From Parachlorella kessleri (lineage: Eukaryota; Chlorophyta; Trebouxiophyceae; Chlorellales; Chlorellaceae): 59,869 bases of DNA. The notes below the pieces were generated by a model. The model worked only from the letters and a program-made list of their open reading frames with translations, was not told the origin of the DNA and searched no databases. The stretch spans positions 1 through 59,869 of the forward strand of contig BBXU01000720.1 in assembly GCA_001598975.1 (NCBI GenBank), read 5' to 3'. Position numbers and translations under genes: made by a program. Below, in pieces: positions 25,019-35,753 of the stretch (positions are counted from its first letter, which is position 1; each line of letters begins with the position of its first letter).

Positions 25019-25472
25019 AACAACCAGGTAGCAGCTCATACCTCAACTCGGGCAACCTGCCTAAGCACTTGTCTGGCTCATCTGTCTGTCACCCCACCCT
25101 GAGCACAGACTCCAAGGTACATACAGTACCCTTGCTTCTCTTATCAGTCTACAAAACCCCTCAACAGTTCCCCCTGGTACTCATGCAACCCAACACTGGT
25201 ACAGACACAGAGACAGACGCCTCCAAATAGTGCAGCGCACTCACCCTAGCTTCGTTGCGTCACCAGCAGTACAGTGTGTGTCCTCAAGGCGCATCAGGGA
25301 TCTGCCCCGCGTCACTGTTGGTACAAGCTACTGGCTGTCCGACATAAGAGACTCAGGTGCACTTCTGCAACCGGCGCTGCCAGTGCAGCTCGCCGCCCAC
25401 TCTCTGTTCTCACTCCCTGCCCACCTTACTAGTGAAAGGACGTAATACCGTCGAGAAATGCTCAGTGCCAAC

Positions 25473-26921
25473 CTACCACCTCCCAGCTGCATTGTTGGAC
25501 TCCATCCTGTTGTTTGCAACCCTGGCTCGCAACAAGCAGTCCCGCACAAAGTAGGAGGCCACCTGCACAATGCCACAAGGGGCGCAGAAACCTTTCTGTC
25601 ATGAACAGCAACCCCTGTCACTGCATGCATCGCACAGGCAAGTGCGTAAATGCTGCAGCCAAGCAGTGGATAGTCCTTGATGTTTTCATGACACCCTGCC
25701 CTTCTGGAAGACCAGTCAGGTCCACAAGGCAAACAGGTACACCCCCCCACTCCACCCTGTCTTCTACACCTGGCCGGCTAGCATGCGGACTGTGATCGAG
25801 GGCTGCATACACACCGACCGGCACGCCAGAGAAGCGCTGTGAGCTGCTTCTGGCTCTTGATCCCCAGCGGCCCTCACCTCAATGGTAATGACATCCATAG
25901 CAAGGGTCATCCTTTCCAGCTCCTCCTCTATGATGCGCAGCTGCTCTGGAGACAGGTACACTATCCCAAGCCCTGAACCAACACCGACCCCGGCCCGCAT
26001 GAGGGCTGCCTCTGGGTCCTGTGCCCCTGCCACGACCTGCACGGCAAGACCACAAAAGGACACCTGACCGGGGCCGGAGGACACCAATGCTCCATGCCAC
26101 AGTCCACGAACCAACATCCATGTCAGGTCGCAAACTAGCCCAGATCCAGGGTGCCCCAACCTCATCCTTGCAGATCTCTGGCCAGGCTCACAGCTTGCCA
26201 CCAGGCATCTTGCTAGCTCTTGACATGCCCTGCTGCAGCAGGCTCCCATGGCCACAACCTACTGCACAACTGACATTTTACCTGCTGCAGCTGCTCCCAG
26301 TCTAGGGGGCTGACGTTGTAGCAGGCGAAGGGATTGACAAAGACCTGGGTGGGTGGTGCCTCAGGCAGGTCGAAGACATCCAGCCAGTCGCGCTGCTGGC
26401 GCCCCCCGCCGACCAACTCTCCTCTCTCCAGTGCTGCAGCACAGGCACGGGCCGTAGGTGTCAGAACTACCCAAAGTCGGTAGGCAGAGCCCCACTTCCT
26501 GTTGTTAGACGACATGCCAGGCCAACAACTCATAGAAAGGCTGCTGCAGCTGAAGGTGGCTCCGGCGGGTTGGACAGGTGCACCGACATGCAAGCACAAA
26601 GCTCACACAGCAATCACCACGCCCCATACCTTGAAGAATGGCCTCATATGCCGCATTCAGCGCCGCAGCAGCCTCAGTCGTGTCCTCGTCCACGCTCACG
26701 TCGGGGTGAAGTCGCTTGATCTGCTGTATATAGGCTGCCCTGACCTCTGCTCGGCTACTGCCTCGCTCTACTTGCAGCAGCCGGTAGGGGTCTTGGGGTT
26801 TGGCTGCTGCGCACACCCAGGATGCTTGCTGCCTCGCTCTCTGCTGCCTGGCTGCTGGCCGTGAGAGAAAGCTTTTCGGCCTGCAGTCGCCGAGGTGGCT
26901 TATCCTGGCACCCTGTAACAT
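25473..26921 (-). CDS. Plastid-type J-domain protein (DnaJ family)
   Basis: Four exons, 26921-26630, 26433-26282, 26036-25878 and 25562-25473, give 230 aa. Residues 1 to about 40 (MLQGARISHLGD... to WVCAAA) form a typical chloroplast transit peptide; the open frame extends upstream without another ATG. The J-domain begins at DPYRLLQVERGSSRAEVRAA and has the HPD signature at 72-74, so it should stimulate an Hsp70. A second region follows: QVFVNPFACYN, then a helix with LSPEQLRIIEEELERM and finally FVRDCLLRARVANNRM. This resembles plant chloroplast J-proteins with a degenerate ferredoxin-like segment; the iron-sulfur cysteines are not present here. A small membrane-protein gene ends 135 bases upstream on the same strand. 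Last exon placement relies on splice signals and similarity to plant homologues from memory. Confidence 0.8.
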
Positions 26922-27056
26922 TATATATTTGCTCGCTGCCCCGAAGTGCCCTGCCCCTGCACTGTTCGTGTGGCTTGTCACAAGTCCTCTGCTAGTGACG
27001 AACCCCGGCTTATAACACCGCCTACTACACCCTACTGCTACGGCGTGCTGCACTGC

Positions 27057-27328
27057 TCACTCTCTGCTGGCCACTCTCTGACGCCGAGCCTCTACAAAAT
27101 CCTCCAGGGCTCGCTTCTGGTGCTCGGTCACGGGTGCGCTGTTCTGGTGGATTTGCCGCTGCACGTCCAGAGTTGTAACAGATATTACCTGCAAGCAGAT
27201 TTCAAGCACAGGAAGCTCGGGAAGCAAGACACAAACGCAGTTCGGTAGGTGGATCATGGCGCAGATACACTTACCAGGAGGCCCGCTAGGAAGACAACGG
27301 CAGCAGCTGCCTTGGACTTGGGCTCCAT
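27057..27328 (-). CDS. Small single-pass membrane protein, 61 aa
   Basis: Two exons, 27328-27275 and 27188-27057, with a GTAAGT donor and a TTGCAG acceptor, joined in phase 0. The protein starts MEPKSKAAAAVVFLAG, has one hydrophobic helix at about residues 7-25 and a charged tail (VQRQIHQNSAPVTEHQKRAL) rich in Arg, Glu and Gln. The size and layout recall small mitochondrial inner-membrane assembly proteins such as PET117, but I see no diagnostic residue and do not assign a family. It is divergent from CDC26 (196 bases between starts) and lies just upstream of the J-domain gene. Confidence 0.65.
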
Positions 27329-27524
27329 GTTGCCCTTCGTTGTTGCCCTGCAGTGGGGAAGCTGCAATAGGGCTTTCCGAGCGGGCGCGCTTGGCGGAGG
27401 GGAGGCACGCTCAGCACGGCTGACTCGTGAGAGCCCTCTACCTGCCCTTTAGTATTCTGCCGGTGGATCTTGATGCTCAGTGCAACTCTTGCGCACAAAG
27501 CGCATCGCCTGCTTGGGTGGAGGC
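27329..27524. promoter_or_regulatory. Shared upstream region of CDC26-TTM3 and the small membrane protein
   Basis: Only 196 bases separate the two divergent ATGs, so it is the likely bidirectional promoter. It is GC-rich in the middle and has no TATA box I can see. Confidence 0.5.
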
Positions 27525-28015
27525 ATGCTGCAGCGCAAGCCTACGCGCATCGAGCTCAAACCAGAAGACAAGGAAGAGGTACGGCAGTCCCAACGCAGCT
27601 TGAGTAGCGCTATTGATGGCTGAGGCGTTGCAGCAACACTCGCCATGATCAAACAAGTCTGCCTTGTGAAGCAACCTGCCGTACCACATAGGCTCAAGGC
27701 GCCCTTACTATGTTGTCTTGCGCACTCCGTGCAGTACGACGCCATCAAGCGAGAGCAGCAGCAGGCGGCCCTGCAAGCAGCAGCTCAGCGGCAGGACAAG
27801 CAGCCGCTGTCGCCGCTCTTCACAGTGGGTGCCACTGCTGGAGAGGCCGGGTCTGCCTACCCTTCATGGCTGCCCTTTCTTTCCCTGTGTGAGAGTACTA
27901 TATCAGGTGGCACAGTCAGCTGTATGGTCAGAGGCTTGTGATTGCTGTTGAATTGTATATGCAGGCACCAGGCAAGAAGCCTACAGCAGCACAGCGAATA
28001 GGCCTGCAGAAGTGA
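27525..28015 (+). CDS. CDC26: CDC26, anaphase-promoting complex subunit
   Basis: Three exons, 27525-27578, 27735-27824 and 27965-28015, give 64 aa. The start MLQRKPTRIELKPEDKEE is the signature of CDC26/APC12; this N-terminus binds the TPR groove of APC6 and stabilises the APC/C ubiquitin ligase that drives mitotic exit. The middle is Gln/Ala-rich and the end AAQRIGLQK matches the plant CDC26 C-terminus (SQRIGL). The family is always this short. The TGA stop overlaps the ATG of TTM3 by one base (TGATG), and the last CDC26 exon continues to the first TTM3 donor site at 28020. Both proteins must therefore come from one mRNA. This gene pair is known to be bicistronic in Arabidopsis. Confidence 0.93.
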
Positions 28016-30044
28016 TGGAGGTATGTCACAGTCGTGGTCCATTGCTGTTCTGGAATGCAGTGGTTCCAGCGAAGTAAGCTTTGATGTTCGCCAAAGCGTA
28101 GCCCATTCTTTGGCACGCTGCATGTGTTATCCCTTGAGCGTGTGAGTAACTGAAAATTGGCTTCTTCCCCCTGGACACAGATAATATCTGTTTTTGCTAC
28201 CTTATTTCCTACTGCAGGTGGAGGTTAAGCTGCGCCTAGCTGGCGCCGAAGCTCATGCCAAACTTGCCAAGGCACTTCAGGCGTGTGACTGTGCACATTC
28301 AAGGCAATGAAAACGTCCTGCGAACATGATCTGAACAGCCATACAATGGAGTGCCAGAACCTCACATGCAGAATTGGTTCTGCAATTCACCTGAATAAGG
28401 CACAGAAACCATGCACAGCAGTGTACTGTCACTCGTGGCTGGTGGTGGAGTAGGTGTTGTCCAGCATGTGCAGGCCAGCTACAGAATCACTCATGAGCAG
28501 GAGAACTTCTTCTTTGATGGCAGCAAGCAGGAGCTGAGCTCGCAGCGGGTGGTGCTGAGGGTGCGCTTCTATGGTATAGACAAGAAAGCAGTCATAACCC
28601 TCAAGGTGAGATGCTATGTGCTCAATGACACCCAAAGTTGGGTAGTAATGTCACCAAATTACACACAGAACGAGGCGTTCCAGGTGCACTGTGTCCTGCC
28701 TGCTGTGCATGGCAAGGGATTTGATCAACATGATACTTAGGGGGATAACTGCTGCTCCTGGAGCATGAGATTATATGGGGTTGCGCAGCAGCAACAAACT
28801 TATGAAGTTCCTTACACGGTGTCAGTATCCCAGAGGTTGTGACAATGCCCAATGCGGGGCTGAAAGTCGTGCCACTTCCCAGCGCATCTGCCTGCCTGCA
28901 TTGTGCAGGGTCGGCAGGTGCTGAAAGATGGCATCGGACGTGCCCCAGAGGAGGAAGAAGGCGTGGACCCTTTGCAGGTACTTGTTTAGACTTTTCTGCC
29001 AGCACGGCAGCCTGCTTTCTTTGCATTCACGGCTGCTTGGGCCCAGCCAGCGGTGTCATGTAACATCATGCATGTGTTGCTGCAGGCAATACAGCCCTTA
29101 CTTGCTGAGGATTGTGCTAGTGGTGTTTTGCAGGCAAGGGTGTTCCTCACGGACCCCAGCCGGCTGCTGCACCTGGATATACCACTCATGGCCAAGCTGC
29201 GAGAGTGGGTTGAGAGGATATTGACTTGCAAGGACTCTGTCTGTTTATAGTTCGCATGACGAGATGTAGCAAGGCTGTGCCCATGGCGACTTGCATGTGG
29301 TAGGAGCGGTGTACCAGCCAAGGCTGGGTTTGCTTGCTGCCTGAGCTGAGGTGTGTGAACATAACCATGCTGACCATTGTGCATTGGTCCCCGACTTCTA
29401 GCAGCTCAGCACCAGCTCCTTTTCACCCCAGTGCAGGTCCTATCCCAGCATGGAAGGCCTGGTAAGCCTTGGCGGCTTCAAGAACACGCGGCAGGAGTTT
29501 GACTGGCAGGAACACCTGCTGGAGCTAGATGAGACCAAGTATGAGTGGGGCACGCTTTATGAGCTGGAGTGTGAGACGGTAGGCGGACAGATCATAGAAT
29601 ATGAATAGGTGGCACACGGTGTAAGTTGTCTTATGATGGGGTGACGGCAAGTCATGACCAGGCAGGCATAGCTGGTACCAAATCGTGGCGCGTGATGCCT
29701 GGGAGAATCGGAAATGGTGACCAATGAGGAGCGAGTGGCGGGGCTTGCTGCAGTTATGTCTGGCTTGAGTCCTACTTCTGTTGTTGCTGTCAATAATATT
29801 TGCTGGTGCTCCGTGATGAAAAGCACTGCTGGTTTACTGATATGTGTAAGGTCAGCACCAGCACTGGCTTGCTGCACGTGCGGTTGCTGGGGTTGCTATG
29901 ACGACTGTCCAAAGCTTGCTGTTGCAGACTGAGCCAGAGAAGCTGAGGCAGGAGCTGGAGGCCTTTTTGGGGGAGCAGGGAGTGGCCTATAAGTACAGCA
30001 CCACCACCAAGTTTGCTAACTTCAGGAACCGGACCCTGGAGTGA
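28015..30044 (+). CDS. TTM3: TTM3, CYTH-domain triphosphate tunnel metalloenzyme
   Basis: Seven exons: 28015-28020, 28218-28280, 28474-28605, 28909-28977, 29086-29204, 29437-29578 and 29928-30044; 215 aa. Plant TTM3 hydrolyses inorganic tripolyphosphate with a divalent metal. The CYTH signature ExExK is at residues 2-6 (MEVEVKLRL). Other matching blocks are NFFFDGSKQELSSQRVVLRV, LVSLGGFKNTRQEF, ELDETKYEWGTLYELECET and TKFANFRNRTLE; the alignment with Arabidopsis TTM3 needs almost no gaps. The first coding exon is only six bases (ATG GAG), in the same exon as the CDC26 stop. The second intron has a GC donor (28281-28282), needed to keep the family alignment. Translation probably depends on leaky scanning or reinitiation after CDC26. 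Confidence 0.93.
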
Positions 30045-30375
30045 GGGGTGGTGCGTCAGGTTGCACACATCTGTTTGCTGGCTCCCTGACAGCTGCAATA
30101 TGAGCATTTGCACCAGCAGATGTATGTCTGGGGCTTGGCATTGAGGTTTGGCGTTGGGGCGGGAAGGGGAGCCTTTGGAAGGGTCGCTCACTATTGCTGG
30201 TGGCGCCCACAAGAAGGCGTGCTTTGCCTGCTGTCAGGTCCTCTCTGAGGAGAGGGCTGTGGCACCATTAGGCGCGAACATCACGCTCCGTTGGATTTAC
30301 TTTGGTAATTACAAGCGTGAGATTTATCTTGTGAAGTTGGGCAAGGCTGCATGCAACCAGTGGTGATGAGGTGAA

Positions 30376-30380
30376 TGTAA
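30376..30380 (+). terminator. Putative TGTAA polyadenylation signal of CDC26-TTM3
   Basis: TGTAA about 330 bases after the TTM3 stop and 100 bases before the next gene's ATG. No TGTAA is needed between CDC26 and TTM3, which share an exon. Confidence 0.4.
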
Positions 30381-30479
30381 GTTGCAGCTGCTGTTGGGGG
30401 TGGACCTAGAGAACCTTCAAGGCCACTGATGAAATCAACAGCAGCTCTATAGAAAGCTTATTGACCGAGCCTGCCCGCC

Positions 30480-33400
30480 ATGGCCATGCGTGATCTCTAC
30501 GAGGTGCTGGGCGTGGCCCCAGATGCAGACGATTCGGTCATCAAGACAGCATACCGCAAGATGGCGCTGCGTTGGCACCCTGGTGAGGGGTGGTGAGCTT
30601 GTGGGTGCACGTTGGCAGATATCCTTGGTCCCTGCATAGGTTGTTTGTGCATCCTGTGTCTGCACTCCTCAGAAGCATCATACAGCTCTCTTGGCGACCC
30701 CTTGGCCATAGTGTGGGTAGAGCAAGGCAAATCGGCCTGTCCTGGGCCCAAGAGAGCCACATATTGTGCCGCAAGCCGCCCCCAGCTTCCTAAACCTGCT
30801 GGCCTGCTGCAGACAAGAACCAGGATAACCTGGAGTTCGCCGAGGAGCAGTTCAAGGAGATTCAAAATGCGTATGAGATCTTAAGTGACCCTCACGAGCG
30901 TGCTTGGTGAGCGATGGCTAGCTGGGGAGGCGGGCAAGGACAGCTGCCGGCCACCCCCTTTGTTGCAGAACTTCGAGTCAGCAGTAAGCCTGTTGGCTTT
31001 CAAAGGCGTTGGGCAAGTTTGAGGATTGCATTTTGACAATTTTTTTGACATTAACTCTCCTATTATGGCTTGTTGAATATAGAAGCGGTTAAGAGGCTTG
31101 GCTGTCAGCATTCCCCGTGCTCGACCAGTTCCAAGCACAAGCAGCCGGCTCGCCGTTGCCCGAACCCCGCCTTCCGTTCACTGTCTTCCAGTGCATTCCA
31201 GCCCCTTGGTGCTCCCGTGTAAGCCCTGCAGGTATGACGGCCACAAGGATGCCATCATGCGCTCTGGGGAGCGCCACCAGGCGGGCTCTTCCACTGGATT
31301 TACAGGAGGGCAGCGGCCTGATGATGAAGTGGACCTGTATGCCTATTTCACCTCCGCATGCTTCAGCGGCTTTGGCGACGGGCCGCGGGTGAGGCAGTGT
31401 TGAAGCAGCTAACAGGGGAAGTCCATGGGCATGACAAGGACATGTGCTTCATGCAGGTTGGGAGGGCAACCGGCTAAGCATCTCCCACAGCAGATCCGTC
31501 AAGGCCTTTTGCCCTTCTCGTTTTTCTGGCTTGACCTGGTTGCCTATCCCTTCGCGCTTCAGCTGGCTTCTTCGACTGACCCATGGGGATGTCGCTCCCC
31601 AAGTTTCCACCTCCCTTTTCCCTGGTCATTTCTTATTGTATGCTGTTGTGTTTCGTCCTGTCTTGCAGGGCTTCTATGGTGTGTACGATGAGCTCTTCCA
31701 GCGGTTAGCCAAGCAGGAGCAGGAGGCGCATGAGAGGCGGGCGGATCGTAAGGGCAAGCGGCCGCCAGGGCCCTTCCCCTGCTTTGGTACGATCACACGA
31801 TGCACTGTGCTGCCGACTCGACCTGCAGCAGTAGCCGCCCCAGCAGCATGTGCACACTTGTGGCGGCTGCCTTTGTTGCTGTTGCTGGTGGACTGAGGCG
31901 GGGGTGGCCACGGATGTGCCCTGCATAATTTATGGATTGGCACGGGATTGCTGGGGTGTTTCTGCTTGGGAACTGCTTAGGCGGGCGTCTCAATAGCAGT
32001 CCCGACGCTGTACTGCCAACTCCTTGCAGGCTTTTCAAGCGCGCCCTGGGAGGAGGTGTCGGCCTTTTACGCCCAGTGGGGCGGCTTTGCCACTGTCAAG
32101 GACTTCTCCTGGGCGGATCAGTACAACCCCACTACTGCGCCCAACCGCCGGGTAAGTTCCGTTGTCCAGGCAGTTAAGGATATTCCCAACTCGTGTCGCT
32201 ACCCTGGCATTGGTCAGCCCCGGCAGGGAGTTGCAGTCTACAGAGCTCCGAGCGGTGCTGGCTGCCGCCCACCCAGTCACAGCCCTGCCCAGGGTACAGA
32301 CAGGCGAGGAACCGAGGGGGAGATCGGACCCAGGCTGCGCAGCGGTGTGCATTAAGTGCCATTCACAAGTGCTTGCCTGCATGCCTCCGTAGGTAAAGCA
32401 TGTGCATCATAGCCATAGACCAGGGAGGGAGGAGCACCTCGCGTGTGGTAAGAGTAACGGGATTGCCCGATTATGTCATGCTGCCCCACAGGTTCGGCGG
32501 GCGATGGAGCAGGAGAACGAGAAAGCGCGGCGGGTGGTGAAGAAGGAGTACAACGAGGCGGTGCGGGAGCTGGTGGGCTTCCTCAAGAAGCGCGACAAGC
32601 GGGTGGCGGCACGGCAGGTGGAGGAGGCGCGGCGGCGAGAGGAGCGGGAGAGGGAGGAGAAGGCCAGGTGGGTGAGGCCTGGGGGGCTGCAAGGATGTAG
32701 GGTTTGGTGGTTGGGAGGGAGGGAGAGGGCAGCAGAGGGTTGTTTGCTACCACCACCGGGGGTGGTTGATGCATGGTGGCGGGAGCAGCGTCAAGAACAT
32801 GCAGGCGGCGAATGTGAGTGTGTGCCACTTGGTTGTTTTGCTTGGAAGGTTAGTGGGGCAAGAGGGTTTCCACGGGGTGCTGTGGTTGTGCCTATGTGGG
32901 TGGGTGGGGGTGTGCGCAACCCGCGCGTTATACCTAGCCTGATACTTCATGTCATAAACACAAGTCCGCCGGTGCGGAGAGCACACCTCCATTAGATGTA
33001 GAGCTAACCCACCTGCTGAAAATGTCCCGTTGCTGCTGGTCCCGGCTTGGTTGCAGGCGTGATCAGGAGCAGGCCCAACGTGCAGCCCGCCTACGAGAGT
33101 ATCGTGAAGCCGAGTGGGTGCAGGCCGCCTCAGAAGGCAGCTCCGCAGGTGAGCCAGTGTGCAGCCTGCTTGGTGCTTGTACTCCGCAGGTCCGCTGCCA
33201 TGTTTGCAAGCAGCATGCTTACCAGTGGAGTGCAGCGCACATCACGCATACCCAGTCCTTCAACAGTGTGTTCAGTCCGCCAGCAGCGTGTTTAACCTGC
33301 ACAGCAGCAATATACCTGTGTCTTGAGTGTGCGTTTTGCCCAGTGGTGAGGAGTGGTTAACAATCCTCTACCCCTCCCCTGGTTGGTGGCAGACGAGGAG

Positions 33401-35042
33401 AGTGAGGACGAGGCGTTGAACCTGGTGTGGTTTTGCGCCGCCTGCGACAAGCACTTCAAAAGTGCCCCCGCCTTTGACAACCACCAAAGGTGCGCAGCCT
33501 CGCACCCTCCATCAGACCTACTCTGTGCATGTGATGGGCTCACCGGCTGCTGGGCTTCAAGTGGCCAGCCTCTGCGTGCGCGGCGTACTACTTGCTTATA
33601 GCAGCGCTCTGTTGATGAACAGGTGGACATGCTGCTTAGAAGGGTCCCATGTGCTTGAGAGGCATCCCCTGAAGCCTTTGGCTTCATGGAAAGGGCGTCA
33701 TGCTGGCCTACCTGGCTGCCTGGATGGCTGCAGGTCCAAGAAGCACTTGGAGAATGTGGAGCTGCTGAGGGCTGCCCTAGAAGAGGATGAGGCGGGGCTG
33801 GCTAGCGGCAGCGACCCCGGGGAGGGTGATGATGAGTCGATTGTTGACTCAGCCAGCAGCAGCGGTGGCGAGGAGGAGCCGCTAGCACCTCGAGGCAGCG
33901 CTCCGGGCCGGCAAGCAGAAGCAGCAGCAGTCCGGGGAGGCAGCACTAGAAAGAACGGCAGCCATGCGATTGGCAAGTGGCAGGGGGACAGCCAGCAAGA
34001 GCATGAAGCAGCTAAGTCGCTTAGCACAGGGCGTGGTGAAGCTGCCAGTAAGGATGCTTCGACTGCCGCCGCCGCCGCGGCGGCTTCTAGGCGGGGCTAC
34101 CAGCGAGTTGCCAGCGGTGCTCCGTCGGCAGACCTGGGCAGTGAGGTTGATAGCGAGAGTGGAAGTGATGATGAGGAGGGGAGTGAGTTAGATGAGGACT
34201 CGTTGCTTGAACGGCTTGTGGCCACTCACCAAGGGGGCAGCCGCCCCAGCAGCAGCCAAGTGGACCCAGCCGAGGGCGCTGGCTCTGCAGAGGCTGCTGA
34301 GGGCCGCAATGTGTCAGGCGGAGAGCCTGGCACCGCATCCTCTGACAGTGGCAGCGGTGGTGACAGCAGCAGCAGCAGCAGTGGTAAAGCGGGCGATGCA
34401 AGTGAGGAGGTCAGCAGCAGCAGCGGTGAGGAGGATGGGAGTGAGGGGAGTGAGGGAGAGGGCAGCGGAGAGGACGAGGAAGACATGCTGCAGCGCATGC
34501 TGGCAGCCTCTCGGCCACAGTCACAGGCCAAGCGGAGACAGCGGCCACGTGCCGGCGGTTTAGGTGGAGGCGGGGCGGGCCGTGTTTCTGATGCTGCAGA
34601 TGTCGTGGAGCCAGCCGGTGAGGTTGTAGCTGCAGTGAAGGGACTGACAGAGCAGCTAGGCGAGGCGAGGCTGGGCGGTGGCAACGCTCCCGGTAGTGGT
34701 GGTGATGAGGACGACTGGGGCCGGGGCAAGAAGGGGCCCAAGCAGCGGGGCAAGGGCAGGGGTGTGCCCCACGCGCAGCAACAGCAGCAGCAACAGCAGC
34801 AGCAACAGCAGCAGCAAGCGCGTTCATCGACAGGAGGGGCAGCAGACGAGGCTCCTGCTGCAGGCGTGAAGCTGTCCGCCAAGGAGAAAAGAAAGCAGCG
34901 GCAGGCAGGCAGGGGAGGCACGGAGCAGCAGCAGGGGGATGGGGCCCTTTCATGCTCGGTGTGCGGAGTGGACTTTGCATCTCGCAACCAGCTGTTCAAG
35001 CACATACAGTCAACAGGGCACGCTGCGCTGAAGCATGTGTAG
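30480..35042 (+). CDS. DNAJC21/Jjj1-type J-protein with two C2H2 zinc fingers
   Basis: Cytosolic Hsp70 co-chaperone family that, in yeast (Jjj1) and humans (DNAJC21), releases late factors from pre-60S ribosomes. Nine exons: 30480-30582, 30813-30906, 31232-31388, 31669-31786, 32030-32151, 32492-32667, 33057-33148, 33393-33489, 33734-35042; 755 aa. J-domain at 1 to about 70 with HPD at 33-35. Then the family block [14 protein letters not shown] and [11 protein letters not shown], and a highly charged helix ([14 protein letters not shown]). First zinc finger: C302, C305, H318, H324. A long acidic Ser/Gly/Glu-rich linker with a run of about 14 Gln (34,777-34,816) follows. The second zinc finger at the C-terminus uses C727, C730, H743, H749. 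The domain order is that of the family; the acidic linker is longer than usual. Confidence 0.93.
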
Positions 35043-35463
35043 GCTTAGGCCTGACTACCTGGTGTGCCATCCGTAGCTAAGCAGCTCTGTATGTTGTCGC
35101 GCTTCGATGTGTTGTTGTCTTCATTCTCACCTATGCCTTCATTCCCTACAGCACTGCAACCTTGGCTTAACATGGAGCGCTGCAGCAAGAGGGGTAGGCT
35201 AAAATTGGCCGAGCCGCAGCACTGTGCAATATGGGCGAACGCTGTATAGTAAGAGGGGTAGACTAGAGTCGCCTGAACCCACAGCTTTGGTAAAATGGGG
35301 ACGAACAAAAGGCAGGGGTTTCCAAAGGACAAGCTGATGATAAGTTTGGAGAACCCCAGGGGAGCAGGTGAAAGAGGAAGCAGCTAGGTTCATATGTACA
35401 TAGGCGAGGGAAGCAGGAGCCAGGCGCCTTATAAGTGGTGAAATTCCTTTTGCGCCCGTCTAA

Positions 35464-35534
35464 GCAGCTGTAGTCAAACGGTATGATACCTCCCTTCCAA
35501 GGAGTAGGCCCGGGTTCGACTCCCGGCTGCTGCA
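35464..35534 (+). tRNA. tRNA-Gly (anticodon TCC)
   Basis: 71 bases including the discriminator A, no intron. Acceptor arms GCAGCTG and CTGCTGC, anticodon loop CTTCCAA (TCC), T arm CCGGG-TTCGACT-CCCGG with an intact B box (GGTTCGACTCC). It closely follows plant tRNA-Gly(UCC). Two stem positions do not pair (6:67 T-T and 27:43 C-T), so a diverged or inactive copy is possible. A T-rich stretch follows at 35548-35554, suitable as an RNA polymerase III stop. Confidence 0.8.
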
Positions 35535-35551
35535 CACCTTTTACCTCTTTT

Positions 35552-35753
35552 TTTCCCTGCCTTGCGAGTGTCCTTACATCCCCGTGCTGTGCCGCGGCCT
35601 TTCCAACTATCTTCTTGCCTTGCCGACAAGGAGCAGATGTGACACAGGCCTATTTCCCTGCCTTGCGAGTGTCCTTACATCCCCGTGCTGTGCCGCGGCC
35701 TTTCCAACTATCTTCTTGCCTTGCCGACCAGGAGCAGATGTGACACAGGCCTA
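35552..35753. repeat. 101-base tandem duplication
   Basis: Two direct copies, 35552-35652 and 35653-35753, each starting TTTCCCTGCCTTGCGAG. They differ at one position I can see (GACAAGG versus GACCAGG). It begins right after the tRNA and has no coding potential I recognise. Confidence 0.85.

Larger units (their letters stand above)
23885..25472. other. Intergenic region with repeats downstream of PRK
   Basis: About 1.6 kb with no gene I can support. It holds the second copy of the dispersed 60-base repeat and a 12-base inverted repeat enclosing about 640 bases of GC/CpG-rich sequence. The region from about 24,870 on may include the 3' UTR of the minus-strand J-protein gene. Open frames here have no domain or splice support. 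Confidence 0.5.

Noticed and set aside
34226..35005. Minus-strand open frame of 259 codons rich in Pro and Ser
   Set aside because: It is the antisense shadow of the Ser/Gly/Gln-rich exon of the DNAJC21-type gene.
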